A DNA stretch of 64,000 nt from Skermanella pratensis. Lineage in GTDB: Bacteria > Pseudomonadota > Alphaproteobacteria > Azospirillales > Azospirillaceae. This document shows, piece by piece, positions 46,703 to 55,470 of the stretch; within the stretch, counting starts at the first letter, position 1; every line of letters starts with the position of its first letter. The notes beneath the pieces are model-generated. The model was not told where the DNA came from. It ran no database searches and worked only from the letters and a program-made list of their open reading frames with translations. The translations under genes and the position numbers were made by a program. Location of the stretch: assembly GCF_008843145.1 (NCBI RefSeq), contig NZ_CP030265.1, forward strand, positions 897,001 to 961,000. The letters run 5' to 3'.

Positions 46703-48625
46703 TCAGTCCGCGTCGGCCGTTTCCTGCGCGAGCGCGGGCCGGTAGAGGCTCTGGGGAGCCATCGGCATCGGGGAGCGCCGGGGCAGGGCCGGACGCGCGC
46801 CTATCCCGGCGATGCCGTCGGGCGCGCCCGGGGCCGCGGCGCGCATCCGGGCCGCCATCTCGGTCAGTTCGGGCTCGGGGGCCACCTCCGCCGGGATCAG
46901 GAACAGGCCGAGCCGGCGGGCCGCCAGGCCGGCGCCGCGCCGGCTCGACCAGCTCGTGAGGACCGGGCTGAGCACCAGGCCGGCGATGATCGGCGACATC
47001 CACCAGAACAGCACGGGACCGACCAGCAGCGCCGTCGAGGCCAGGACGAGGCCCAGGATCACATGCACCGCATGGCGCTGGAACGCCTCGCCCAGCCCCA
47101 CGCCGCGGTCGCCGCGCGGCTGGGCGTCCCAGGAGACGATCCGCCCGACCAGGGTCGAGACGACGAAGCGCGTGTAATAGGCCATGTGGACCGGCGCCTG
47201 CAGCGTCGAGAACACCTGTTCCAGCAGCGCACTGGCCAGCAGGCGCGGGGCGCCCCCGAATCCGGCCCGCGCCCTGGCGTCGGCCAGGACGGCCGCCAGG
47301 CTCAGCAGCTTGGGCAGGAACAGCAGCGTCACGGTCAGGGCGAACATGGCAGCCGCCGCGGCGCCGGGATTGAACAGACCGGAGGTCAGCAGGCCGTAGC
47401 CGCCGCGCTCCTCCCCCAGGATCAGCTGGCCGGCCGACAGCACCAGGAAGGCGAACCATACCGGGGCGGAGACGTAGCACATGATGCCCATCAGGATGTG
47501 CAGGCGGCCCGGCCAGCGGATGCCGTGGGCCGGCAGGAAGCGCATGTGCTGGAGGTTGCCCTGCGCCCAGCGCCGGTCGCGGCCGGCATAGTCGATGGTA
47601 TTGGCGGGGATCTCCTCCCACGTGCCGCCGAGCAGGGGGAGCACCCAGGTCTCCCATGGGCCGCGCCGCATCAAGCAGGCTTCGACCACGTCGTGGCACA
47701 GGATCTCGCCGCCCAGCGGGGCCTTGCCGGGCAGCACCGGCAGGTCGCAGTGGTCCATGAAGGCCTTGACCCGGACGATGGCGTTGTGACCCCAGTAGTT
47801 GGCGTCCTCCTGCTGCCAGAAGTTCAGTCCCAGCACCGACAGGGGCGTGTAGAGGTTGGCCGCGAACTGGTGGATGCGGGCGAACAGCGTCTCCCGGTTG
47901 ACCGGATGGGACACGGTCTGGATCAGGCCGATCCGGGAGTTGTCCTCCATCAGCCGGATCATGCGGCGGATCGTGTCGCCGCCCATCAGGCTGTCCGCGT
48001 CCAGCACCACCATGAAGTCGTACCGATGTCCCCAGTTGGTGCAGAAATCGGCGAGGTTGCCGGCCTTGCGCCCGCCGTTGTCATGGCGCCTGCGGTAGAA
48101 CACCGCCGGCAGCCCCGGCCGTCCGGCGAATTCCGACAGCAGGGCGTCGTAGGCGCGCTCCTCCGCGCGCCAGATCGCCTCGTCGCGGGTGTCGCTCAGC
48201 ACGAACAGGTCGATCCGTCCGACATCGCCGGTCCGCTCCAGGGAGCGGGCCATCACCGCGACGGCGGCGAACACCGCGGCGACGTCCTCGTTGTAGATCG
48301 GGAGCACCACCGCGGTCCGGGCCCTGGGCGGGGTCATGACGTCGATGCCGGCGGCGGTCCGCTCCAGCGGTGGAAAGGCGCGCCTGCCCAGGCAATGCAG
48401 GACGAAGCCCAGCACCACCTGCCAGCCGTTCAGCGCCAGCCAGCCCAGGTTGAGCGTGAACAGGGTCACCAGCACCCAGTCCAGCCCGGTCCGGGGTCCG
48501 CCCATCGCCTCGGCCGCAAGCACCGCCGAAAGCAGGGTCAGAAAAAGCGCCGGGCCCAGAAACAATGCCCTGCGCACCGCAAGGGGCAGGCGCGGCGGAG
48601 TCTCGGCCGAGGGATCGAGCGTCAT
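46703..48625 (-). CDS. opgH: Glucans biosynthesis glucosyltransferase OpgH/MdoH
   Basis: A 640-residue inner-membrane GT2 enzyme that polymerises the beta-1,2-glucose backbone of osmoregulated periplasmic glucans. Motifs: VVLPIYNEDVAAVFAAV, VVLDADSLMGGDTI, HDVVEACLMRRGPWETW and the RRWAQGNLQHMRFL acceptor loop; eight or so transmembrane helices. The start at 48625 (MTLDPSAE) fits the shorter, alphaproteobacterial N-terminus. opgG lies on the other strand, 73 bases away, instead of upstream in one operon. Confidence 0.93.
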   Translation of the reverse strand: MTLDPSAETPPRLPLAVRRALFLGPALFLTLLSAVLAAEAMGGPRTGLDWVLVTLFTLNLGWLALNGWQVVLGFVLHCLGRRAFPPLERTAAGIDVMTPPRARTAVVLPIYNEDVAAVFAAVAVMARSLERTGDVGRIDLFVLSDTRDEAIWRAEERAYDALLSEFAGRPGLPAVFYRRRHDNGGRKAGNLADFCTNWGHRYDFMVVLDADSLMGGDTIRRMIRLMEDNSRIGLIQTVSHPVNRETLFARIHQFAANLYTPLSVLGLNFWQQEDANYWGHNAIVRVKAFMDHCDLPVLPGKAPLGGEILCHDVVEACLMRRGPWETWVLPLLGGTWEEIPANTIDYAGRDRRWAQGNLQHMRFLPAHGIRWPGRLHILMGIMCYVSAPVWFAFLVLSAGQLILGEERGGYGLLTSGLFNPGAAAAAMFALTVTLLFLPKLLSLAAVLADARARAGFGGAPRLLASALLEQVFSTLQAPVHMAYYTRFVVSTLVGRIVSWDAQPRGDRGVGLGEAFQRHAVHVILGLVLASTALLVGPVLFWWMSPIIAGLVLSPVLTSWSSRRGAGLAARRLGLFLIPAEVAPEPELTEMAARMRAAAPGAPDGIAGIGARPALPRRSPMPMAPQSLYRPALAQETADAD

Positions 48626-48698
48626 GGAACAGGTGGCCTTCCGGGAAGTTATTGCTGGGCACGGCGCCCCTGAATGGGGCCGAGGACAGGGCTTATCG

Positions 48699-50279
48699 AT
48701 GAACCACCGCGCCGACGATTTTATTCTGCGGGAACGGATATTTTCACGCCGAGCGTTCTTATCCGGATCCGCCGGCTTGGGAAGTGCCTTGCTGCTGTGC
48801 GGTCCCGGCATAGGGCGCAATCGTGGCATCGCAAGGGCGGAGGAAAGCTTCGGGTTCGAGCAGGTCAGGCGCATGGCGGCCGCGCTGGCGTCCCGGCCCT
48901 ACCAGCCGCCCGACGAGGTCATGCCGGCGGTGCTGCGCGACATGAGCTACGACCAGTACCGCGCGATCCGTTTCCGGCCGTCCAGCGCCCTGTGGGCCGA
49001 CGGGGGCGGATTCAAGGCGCAGTTCTTTCATCGGGGCTTCCTTTATCGGCGGCGGGTTCGCGTCGGCGTGATCGAGGGCGGTACCGTGACGCCGGTGGCC
49101 TACCGACCGGACATGTTCGACCTCGGCGGCCTCGACGTCCCGGACATGCCGGACCTGGGGTTCGCGGGGGTTCGGCTGCACCATCCCGCCGGCGGCGGGT
49201 CCACCGGCGACGAGTTCGCGGTGTTCCTCGGCGCGTCCTATTTCCGGCTGATCGCCCGGGGGCAGGAGTATGGGATTTCCGGCCGGGGGGTCGCGGTCAA
49301 TACCGGCGGCTCCGAGCCGGAGGAGTTTCCCGACTTCACGGAGTTCTGGATCGAGCGTCCGGGGGCGGGAGCGGAGGAGATCACCGTGCTGGCGCTGCTC
49401 GACGGACCGAGCGTGACCGGCGCCTTCCGGTTCCGGTTGCGGCCCGGCGACACCACCGGGGCGCAGGTCGACGCCTCGCTGATCCTGCGCCAGCCGGTCG
49501 GCCGGCTCGGTCTGGCGCCGCTGACCAGCATGTTCCTCCATGGCGAGAACGGCCCGCGCGGTTTCGACGATTTCCGGCCGGAGATGCACGACAGCGACGG
49601 GCTGCTGATGCTGGACGGCGCCGGGGTTTGGAGCTGGCGCCCTCTTGTCAACGGCCGCCCGGCGCCGCTCGCCACCGGCTACGCGATGGCCGGCCCGAAA
49701 GGCTTCGGGCTGATGCAGCGGGACCGCGACTTCGCCAGCTACCTGGATGTTCAGGCCATGCACGAGCGCCGGCCCAGCTTCTGGGTCGAGCCGCGGGGCG
49801 ATTGGGGACAGGGCGCTCTCGAACTCTACGAATTCCCGTCCCTGGAGGAGTACAACGACAACATCGTGGCCTATTGGGTGCCGCAACGGGCACCGGAGCC
49901 GGGCCGGCCGCTGGACTTCGGATACGCCCTGACCGTGATGGGCGGCGGGACCGGCCTGCATCCGCTGGGCCGTGTGACGGGCACGCGCATCGGCTCGGCC
50001 GAGCGGTTGCGGCCGACGGTGCCGCCCTCGCCGGAGCGCCGGTTCTTCGTGGTTGATTTCGAGGGGGACGGACTGCCGGGTCACGGCTCCGGCCTTTCCG
50101 CGGATGTCACCGCTTCCGCCGGCGCGGTGGTCGAGCCGATCGTCGAACATGTGCCGCAGACCGGGGGATGGCGCCTGTATTTCGAGTATCGGCCGGGGAA
50201 GGCCGGGCCGGCGGAGCTGGCGGCGCGGCTGATGCGGGGCGATCGGGTCATGACGGAGACATGGCGCTTTACCTGGTGA
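48699..50279 (+). CDS. opgG: Glucan biosynthesis protein OpgG/MdoG
   Basis: A 526-residue periplasmic protein needed for glucan branching or release. It has a Tat signal (SRRAFLSGSAGLG, about 15-45), the MdoG N-domain (PYQPPDEVMPAVLRDMSYDQYRAIRFRPSSALW), the beta-sandwich catalytic groove (FDDFRPEMHDSDGLLM, WRPLVNGRPAP) and the Ig-like C-terminal domain. The twin-arginine signal is more usual in OpgD, so it could be called OpgD-like. It is divergent from opgH. Confidence 0.92.
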   Translation: MNHRADDFILRERIFSRRAFLSGSAGLGSALLLCGPGIGRNRGIARAEESFGFEQVRRMAAALASRPYQPPDEVMPAVLRDMSYDQYRAIRFRPSSALWADGGGFKAQFFHRGFLYRRRVRVGVIEGGTVTPVAYRPDMFDLGGLDVPDMPDLGFAGVRLHHPAGGGSTGDEFAVFLGASYFRLIARGQEYGISGRGVAVNTGGSEPEEFPDFTEFWIERPGAGAEEITVLALLDGPSVTGAFRFRLRPGDTTGAQVDASLILRQPVGRLGLAPLTSMFLHGENGPRGFDDFRPEMHDSDGLLMLDGAGVWSWRPLVNGRPAPLATGYAMAGPKGFGLMQRDRDFASYLDVQAMHERRPSFWVEPRGDWGQGALELYEFPSLEEYNDNIVAYWVPQRAPEPGRPLDFGYALTVMGGGTGLHPLGRVTGTRIGSAERLRPTVPPSPERRFFVVDFEGDGLPGHGSGLSADVTASAGAVVEPIVEHVPQTGGWRLYFEYRPGKAGPAELAARLMRGDRVMTETWRFTW

Positions 50280-50934
50280 CGTCCAGTCGCCGGGCGGCCA
50301 GCCGCTCCGCCGCCGCCGTGAGGCATGCGGAGATCCGGCGCGCCACGCCGGGGCTGGTGCAGACATAGGTCGGGCTCGGGTGCGGCATGGCAAGGCAGGG
50401 GATGTTCCGGGCCTCCAGCAGGCTCCGGGCGGCCTCGGCCTTGCGCCCGGCGGTGACGACCAGTTCCAACCCCGGCAGCAGGTCCAGGAAGTCGGGCAGG
50501 TGGAGCAGCCCTTCGGCGACCTGAGCGCGGGTCGGATTGCGGTTGGGCGTGCCCGGAACCTGGATCAGCCACGGGACGATGTTCCAGATCACCGTTTCCA
50601 CACGAGCGATGCCGGCCTGTTCCAGGAAACGGAACAGGTTCGCGGCGGTCCCCGTGGGGTTGTCCCGCGACACGAACCCGGTGGCCCGCATCTTGGGTCC
50701 CGGCGTCTCCAGCAGGATCAGCAGCCGGGCCGCCACGCCGCCGTCGAGCGGGTCGGCCAGCGGAACCGGGCTGCCCGTGCGGGCGGCCAGATCCCTGGCG
50801 TACCGGGTCAGCGGCTGCACGTGCGCGCTGTCAGCCAGCGTCCTGCGCCGGGCCAGCTCGCCCGGATCGCGCAACGCCCTGGGGAGTGAAGCCCAGGGCG
50901 AGACCTGATGTGGGATTGTAATGTGGTCAGTCAA
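50269..50934 (-). CDS. Uracil-DNA glycosylase superfamily protein
   Basis: A 221-residue UDG-fold protein. LLILLETPGPKMRATGFVSRDNPTGTAANLFRF occupies the motif 1 region and HPSPTYVCTSPGVARR the C-terminal DNA-intercalation loop (usually HPSP/S). The motif 1 water-activating residue differs from family-1 UDG. It may excise damaged bases or be a nucleotide-binding relative. The only sensible start is TTG at 50934. Its 3' end overlaps opgG by 11 bases. Confidence 0.75.
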   Translation of the reverse strand: MTDHITIPHQVSPWASLPRALRDPGELARRRTLADSAHVQPLTRYARDLAARTGSPVPLADPLDGGVAARLLILLETPGPKMRATGFVSRDNPTGTAANLFRFLEQAGIARVETVIWNIVPWLIQVPGTPNRNPTRAQVAEGLLHLPDFLDLLPGLELVVTAGRKAEAARSLLEARNIPCLAMPHPSPTYVCTSPGVARRISACLTAAAERLAARRLDVTR

Positions 50935-51164
50935 TTTCGGATTTTATTTTAATTGATGTTAGGCGTTCATTAGTAGCTATAAGAATTTGAACCGCATTCC
51001 ACAAAAGGAAACATAGTATCCATATGTATATTTGGGTAGCCCGGATGAACGAAACTTCTCACCAATTGGCGAATGTCCTGTTTGGATCTGCCAACCATCC
51101 TCCGTTGCCACTGATGCGAGTTCAAAGTCGGCGCGCCCGCGCCCGACGAAATTCCGGAGGATCT
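50935..51164. promoter_or_regulatory. AT-rich divergent spacer upstream of the inositol/YcaO operon
   Basis: About 230 bases, of which 50935-51035 are markedly AT-rich against a GC-rich background. It must hold the operon promoter. A TTGAAC at 50987 followed by ATAGTA-like bases has too wide a spacing for a confident sigma-70 call. Low GC at the head of the operon may mark a recombination edge. Confidence 0.45.
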
Positions 51165-52436
51165 ATGAGCGAGATGCCTGCACGCCGTCTCGGCGTTGCA
51201 ATCGTTGGTTTGGGTGGGGCCGTCGCAACGACGGTCGCAGCCGGGCTGGAAATGATCCGCCGCGGCGCCGTCGACCTGTCGGGGTTGCCGCTGGCCGATG
51301 TCTCCCACGCCGGACTGGCGCCTTACAAGAACATCAGCCTGGCCGGCTGGGATCTTTATCCGGACGATCTCGCCTCCGCCGTCAGGCAGCACGGCGTCCT
51401 GGGGCCGGCCGAACTGGATCTGGTCCGCACCCAGTTGGAAGCGGTCCGACCCTGGCCCGCCATCGGAAACGTGAAGTTCTGCCGCAACGTCGCCGGCCGC
51501 GAGGGGGCGAACCTGACCTCCATGCGCGACCAGGTGGCGAGCCTGAAGGACGACCTGACCCGGTTCAAAGCCGACAGCGGCGTCGACGACCTGGTGGTGG
51601 TCCACCTCGCCTCGACCGAACGGCTGGTCGATACCAAGCTGCCGCAGTTCGCGACGCCGGAAGCGTTCGAGATGGCTCTCGACGCCGACGATCCGGAGAT
51701 CGGGCCGGCGATGCTCTATGCCTATGCCGCGATCACCAACGGCATCCCGTACGGAAACTTCACTCCCAGCGTCTCGGCCGACATTCCGGCGCTGAAGGAA
51801 CTGGCGCGGCGGCGCGGCGTGCCCATCGCCGGCAAGGACGGCAAGACCGGGCAGACCCTGATCAAGACCGTGATAGCGCCGGCGCTGCGCGGGCGCTCGC
51901 TGAAGGTGGACGGCTGGTACTCCACCAACATCCTGGGCAACCGGGACGGTTTGGCGCTGGACGATCCGAGTTCGCTGGCGTCCAAGCTGGACACCAAGGG
52001 ATCGGTGCTCGACAGCATCCTCGGCTACAAGGTCGAGAACCATAAGGTGTTCATCCACTACTATCCGCCGCGCGGCGACGACAAGGAGGCCTGGGACAAC
52101 ATCGACCTGACCGGTTTCCTCGGCCACCGCATGCAGATGAAGATCAACTTCCTGTGCAAGGACTCGATCCTGGCGGCCCCGCTGGTGATCGAGATCGCCC
52201 GGTGCCTGGATCTGGCGAAGCAGCGCGGACAGGGCGGCGTGCTGGAGGAACTGGGCGTCTTCTTCAAGGCGCCGCTGATGCCGAACGGTGCCGAGCCGGA
52301 GCACGCCTGGCCCGAGCAGGAGCGCCGGTTCCGGGCCTGGCTCGACAGGTCGGCCGGTTCCGGTTCCGGAACCGCCACCGAGCGCAGCGAGCAGTCCCTG
52401 AAGGCGGCCGCGGCGAGCCTTGCCGATGTCGGTTGA
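51165..52436 (+). CDS. ino1: Inositol-3-phosphate synthase
   Basis: A 423-residue NAD-dependent enzyme converting glucose 6-phosphate to 1D-myo-inositol 3-phosphate. NAD-binding VGLGGAVATTVAAG (14-27), NGIPYGNFTPS, the active-site lysine segment GKDGKTGQTLIKTV, SLKVDGWYSTNILGN, and the C-terminal FLGHRMQMKINFLCKDSILAAPLVIE are all present. GGAGG at 51156-51160 marks the start. First gene of a nine-gene operon; the HD gene starts inside its 3' end (11-base overlap). Inositol is therefore the likely scaffold of the pathway product. Confidence 0.95.
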   Translation: MSEMPARRLGVAIVGLGGAVATTVAAGLEMIRRGAVDLSGLPLADVSHAGLAPYKNISLAGWDLYPDDLASAVRQHGVLGPAELDLVRTQLEAVRPWPAIGNVKFCRNVAGREGANLTSMRDQVASLKDDLTRFKADSGVDDLVVVHLASTERLVDTKLPQFATPEAFEMALDADDPEIGPAMLYAYAAITNGIPYGNFTPSVSADIPALKELARRRGVPIAGKDGKTGQTLIKTVIAPALRGRSLKVDGWYSTNILGNRDGLALDDPSSLASKLDTKGSVLDSILGYKVENHKVFIHYYPPRGDDKEAWDNIDLTGFLGHRMQMKINFLCKDSILAAPLVIEIARCLDLAKQRGQGGVLEELGVFFKAPLMPNGAEPEHAWPEQERRFRAWLDRSAGSGSGTATERSEQSLKAAAASLADVG

Positions 52437-53321
52437 CCGGGCACTGGTCCCGCTGCTGCGGGAGGTCAACGACCTGAAGCGGGTGCGGGCCGCCGGGATC
52501 GAGGGAACTCTGGCGGCGCGTGCCTTCCGGCGCACCTGGGCCCGGCTGGTGGCGGGGGACTCCCCCGCCACCGTCGCCCTGCGGGAAACCGCACTGGCTG
52601 TGGCCGCCGCCCGGCTCGGCGGCATCGACCGCGCCATGCTGACCCGCGCCGGACTCGACGACGATTCCGCGACCGCTGTCCTTCGGAACGGCTTCGACGC
52701 GGTGGCCGGCCCGGTCGATCCGATCCTGGCGGTCACGCTGCGCGACCATCTGGGCGAGCATGAACCCGCCGCCGCCGAGCCGCCGGCCTTCGTCCACGAC
52801 CTGGAGCGGCAGCCGCGCGCGGGCGCCACCCGGCCGGGACACCCCCGGCTGGTGCTTGAGCCGCCGGAGAGCCATGCCGACCATTGCTTCGTCACGGCCG
52901 TTTCGGCGGTGCTGGTCGGCCCTTCCTACGGGGCCGACCCGGCGGGGCCGTTCCTGGCCGGCCTGTGCCACCATTTCCACAACGCCGTCCTTCCCGACAG
53001 CGGCTTCGCGGGGAGATGCTGCTGGGCGACCATCTGGACCCGGTCATCAGGACCCTGACCTACGAGATCATCGCGACGCTGCCGGACCATCTGGCCCATG
53101 CCTGCGAACAGGCCCGCAAGCTCCTGCCGCACGCGGAAACGCCCGAGGCGAAGGCGTTCCACACGGCGGACGTGATCGACCGCATCCTCCAGATGGACCA
53201 TTATGCCCGGGCCGCCGGATTCGAGCTGCGCCACGCGGTCGAGGAGATGGAACTGGTCCATGCCGGTCCGCTTCAGGACTTCCAGACAGGCATGCTGCGC
53301 AACGTCGGACTGATGCGGTGA
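52426..53321 (+). CDS. HD-domain-like protein of the inositol operon (one-base frameshift)
   Basis: About 298 residues when repaired. The first 115 residues are an all-helical domain I do not recognise. Then come HD-type metal ligands: ESHADHCF, LCHHFHNAVLPDSGFAGEMLLGDHL and a late HTADVIDRILQMDHYARAAGF. The usual HD pair is replaced by HH-F-HN. The frame breaks at the G run 53010-53013; one added G restores it. HD proteins can be phosphohydrolases (an inositol-phosphate phosphatase is otherwise missing here) or diiron oxygenases such as myo-inositol oxygenase; either would fit. It overlaps both neighbours. Confidence 0.7.
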
Positions 53322-54469
53322 CGGAAGGCCTGACCCTGCTGAGCCCGACGACCGGCCGGCCGCTGCGCGCCGAAGGTCCGGGCTATCTTGCCGACGGGAC
53401 GGAGCGCTGGCCCGTTGTGGCCGGCATCCCGTTCCTGCGCACCGGCCGCGAGGGTTTGCGCGATGCGGCGCTGGCGGCGCTCGACCGCGGCGACGAGCGC
53501 GCGGCCCTGGCGCTGCTGCTGCGCGACCAGGACGACTGGGCCCGCCTCCCGCCGCCCTCGCTGGACGCCGCCGGAGGCCTCGCCGACGCGGTCGGGCACA
53601 TGACCCTGCGCGAGACCATGGCGACGCTGAACTTCGGGCCGGTGGCCCACTACTTCGCCCACCGCTGGTCGGCCCCGACATTCCTGTCCGCCCTGGGACT
53701 GCTGGAAACCCGCTGGACCGATCCGCCGCTGGTGCTGGAAATCGCCTGCGGCATCGGACAAATCCTGCGCGACCTGAACCGGCGTGGAACGGCCGTGGCC
53801 GGGATCGACGTGGTGTTCGCCAAGCTGTGGCTGGCCAAGACTTTCCTGCTTCCCGACGCTCCGCTGGTCTGCGCCGACGTCACGTCGGGCATCCCGGTGG
53901 CTCTGCCGGAAGGGACGGCGATCCTGTGCCACGACGCCTTTTACTTCATGCCGGAGCAGGAGCGGATCGCCGGCCATCTGATGCGGGCCGCCGGAGCCTC
54001 GGGAACGGTGCTGATCGGACACGCCCACAATGTGCGGTTCGAACACGGCATCGCCGGCCGGCCGCGCACGCCGGAGGAATACGGGGCGCTGTTCCCCGGC
54101 TGCCTGCTGTACGACGACGCGGAACTGGCCCGATCCCCGGCCCCGGCCCGCACGGCGGCGGAACTGGCGACGGTCGAGGCGGTCTCGCTCGCCTGGAGCG
54201 CCGGGACGGTGGATCCCCGGCCGGTCGACCTGCGCTCGCCGCATCCCGGCGCCAGGCTTCGGCTCAACCCGCTGCTGGAGCGCGACGGGAATCGGCTGCG
54301 GCCGGCTTGGCCGACGCCCGCCTTCGCCCGCGAATACGCGGCAGCTACCTATCTGGAGGCCGAGGTGCCGCCCGAAGACCTGCCGGAAGGCACATCCCGG
54401 ATCGACGACCCCCGGATTCGGGACCTGGCCCGGCGCCGCATCCTGCTCGACCTGCCGGAGCGCTGGTGA
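53318..54469 (+). CDS. SAM-dependent methyltransferase with Trm112-like N-terminus
   Basis: A 383-residue class I methyltransferase. The SAM motif is VLEIACGIGQILRDL, with IDVVFAKLWLAKTFL and a late LCHDAFYFMPEQERIAGHLMR. Residues 1-35 (TLLSPTTGRPLRAEGPGYLADGTERWPVVAGIPFL) copy the Trm112/zinc-ribbon pattern but lack its cysteines. It starts with GTG in a GTGA overlap with the HD gene's stop, and its own stop overlaps the next ATG (TGATG). It probably methylates an intermediate of the pathway; O or N cannot be told. Confidence 0.82.
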   Translation: MTEGLTLLSPTTGRPLRAEGPGYLADGTERWPVVAGIPFLRTGREGLRDAALAALDRGDERAALALLLRDQDDWARLPPPSLDAAGGLADAVGHMTLRETMATLNFGPVAHYFAHRWSAPTFLSALGLLETRWTDPPLVLEIACGIGQILRDLNRRGTAVAGIDVVFAKLWLAKTFLLPDAPLVCADVTSGIPVALPEGTAILCHDAFYFMPEQERIAGHLMRAAGASGTVLIGHAHNVRFEHGIAGRPRTPEEYGALFPGCLLYDDAELARSPAPARTAAELATVEAVSLAWSAGTVDPRPVDLRSPHPGARLRLNPLLERDGNRLRPAWPTPAFAREYAAATYLEAEVPPEDLPEGTSRIDDPRIRDLARRRILLDLPERW

Positions 54470-55470
54470 TGACGGACCGGCATCTGGGCTGGGCCGTGGT
54501 CGGGTGCGGCTGGGTCGCCCGCGATTACGTCATCCCGGCGATCCACGCGGCGCGGAACGGCCGCGTCGTGGCGCTGTGCGACCGCGACCCGTCGGGGCTG
54601 GGCAGCCTCGGCACCTCGGACCTGGCGGTCGTGCTGTCCGATCCCGCCGTCCAGGCCGTCTATGTCGCGACGCCCAACGACCAGCACATGCCGGTGGTCG
54701 TGGCCTGCGCCGCCGCCGGCAAGCATGTCCTGTGCGAGAAGCCGATGGCCACGCATTCGGCCGACGCGGAGATCATGGTCGCCGCCTGCGGGCAAGCCGG
54801 GGTGACCCTGGGCATCGCCTACGACCAGCGCTTCCACGCGGCGCATGTCCGCCTTCGGGAACTGGTGGCGGAGGGGGCGCTCGGCACGGTGACCCAGGCC
54901 CGCATCTTCTACGCCTGCTGGCTGCCCCCGGACTGGAGCCCCACGGATCGGACTTCCGGCGACCGGCATACCGACAACTGGCGGGCGGACCCCCGCCGGG
55001 CGGGGGGCGGCGCCCTGTGGGACCTGGCTCCCCACGGCATCGACCTGCTGGAGGTGCTGCTCGGCGGCTCCTGGGCGGAGCTTCGGGCCCTGGTCCAGCG
55101 GCGGGTCCATGATTATGCCGTGGATGACGGAGCCGTGCTGACCGGCCGGTTCGAGGACGGGACGCTGTGCACCATCCAGGTCGCCTACAACTGCCCCGAC
55201 GCCTATCCCCGGCGGACGCTGGAACTGGTCGGGACCCGGGCGATGGCGGTCGCCACCGACACCATGGGCCAGACGCCCGGCGGCACCCTTTCCCTGATCG
55301 ACGCCAGGACCGGCGCGCGTTCCGAAGTGCCGGTCCCCGGTGCCGGGCGAAGCCCGTTCCTGAACCAGATCGAGGCGTTCGGCGACGCCGTCCTGGCCGG
55401 CCGTCCCTTTCCCTATCCCTCCGAGCGCGACCTGCGCCTGTTCACCCTGATGGAGCGATCATGCCGCTGA
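54469..55470 (+). CDS. Gfo/Idh/MocA family NAD(P)-dependent oxidoreductase
   Basis: A 333-residue dehydrogenase: Rossmann motif VVGCGWVARDYVIPAI, VATPNDQHMPVVVACAAAGKHVLCEKPMATH with the family's EKP lysine, then GGGALWDLAPHGIDLLEVLLGG with the catalytic-site D-x-x-x-H. The family includes myo- and scyllo-inositol dehydrogenases, which fits a pathway that starts with inositol phosphate synthase. The next gene starts 10 bases before its end. Confidence 0.9.
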   Translation: MTDRHLGWAVVGCGWVARDYVIPAIHAARNGRVVALCDRDPSGLGSLGTSDLAVVLSDPAVQAVYVATPNDQHMPVVVACAAAGKHVLCEKPMATHSADAEIMVAACGQAGVTLGIAYDQRFHAAHVRLRELVAEGALGTVTQARIFYACWLPPDWSPTDRTSGDRHTDNWRADPRRAGGGALWDLAPHGIDLLEVLLGGSWAELRALVQRRVHDYAVDDGAVLTGRFEDGTLCTIQVAYNCPDAYPRRTLELVGTRAMAVATDTMGQTPGGTLSLIDARTGARSEVPVPGAGRSPFLNQIEAFGDAVLAGRPFPYPSERDLRLFTLMERSCR

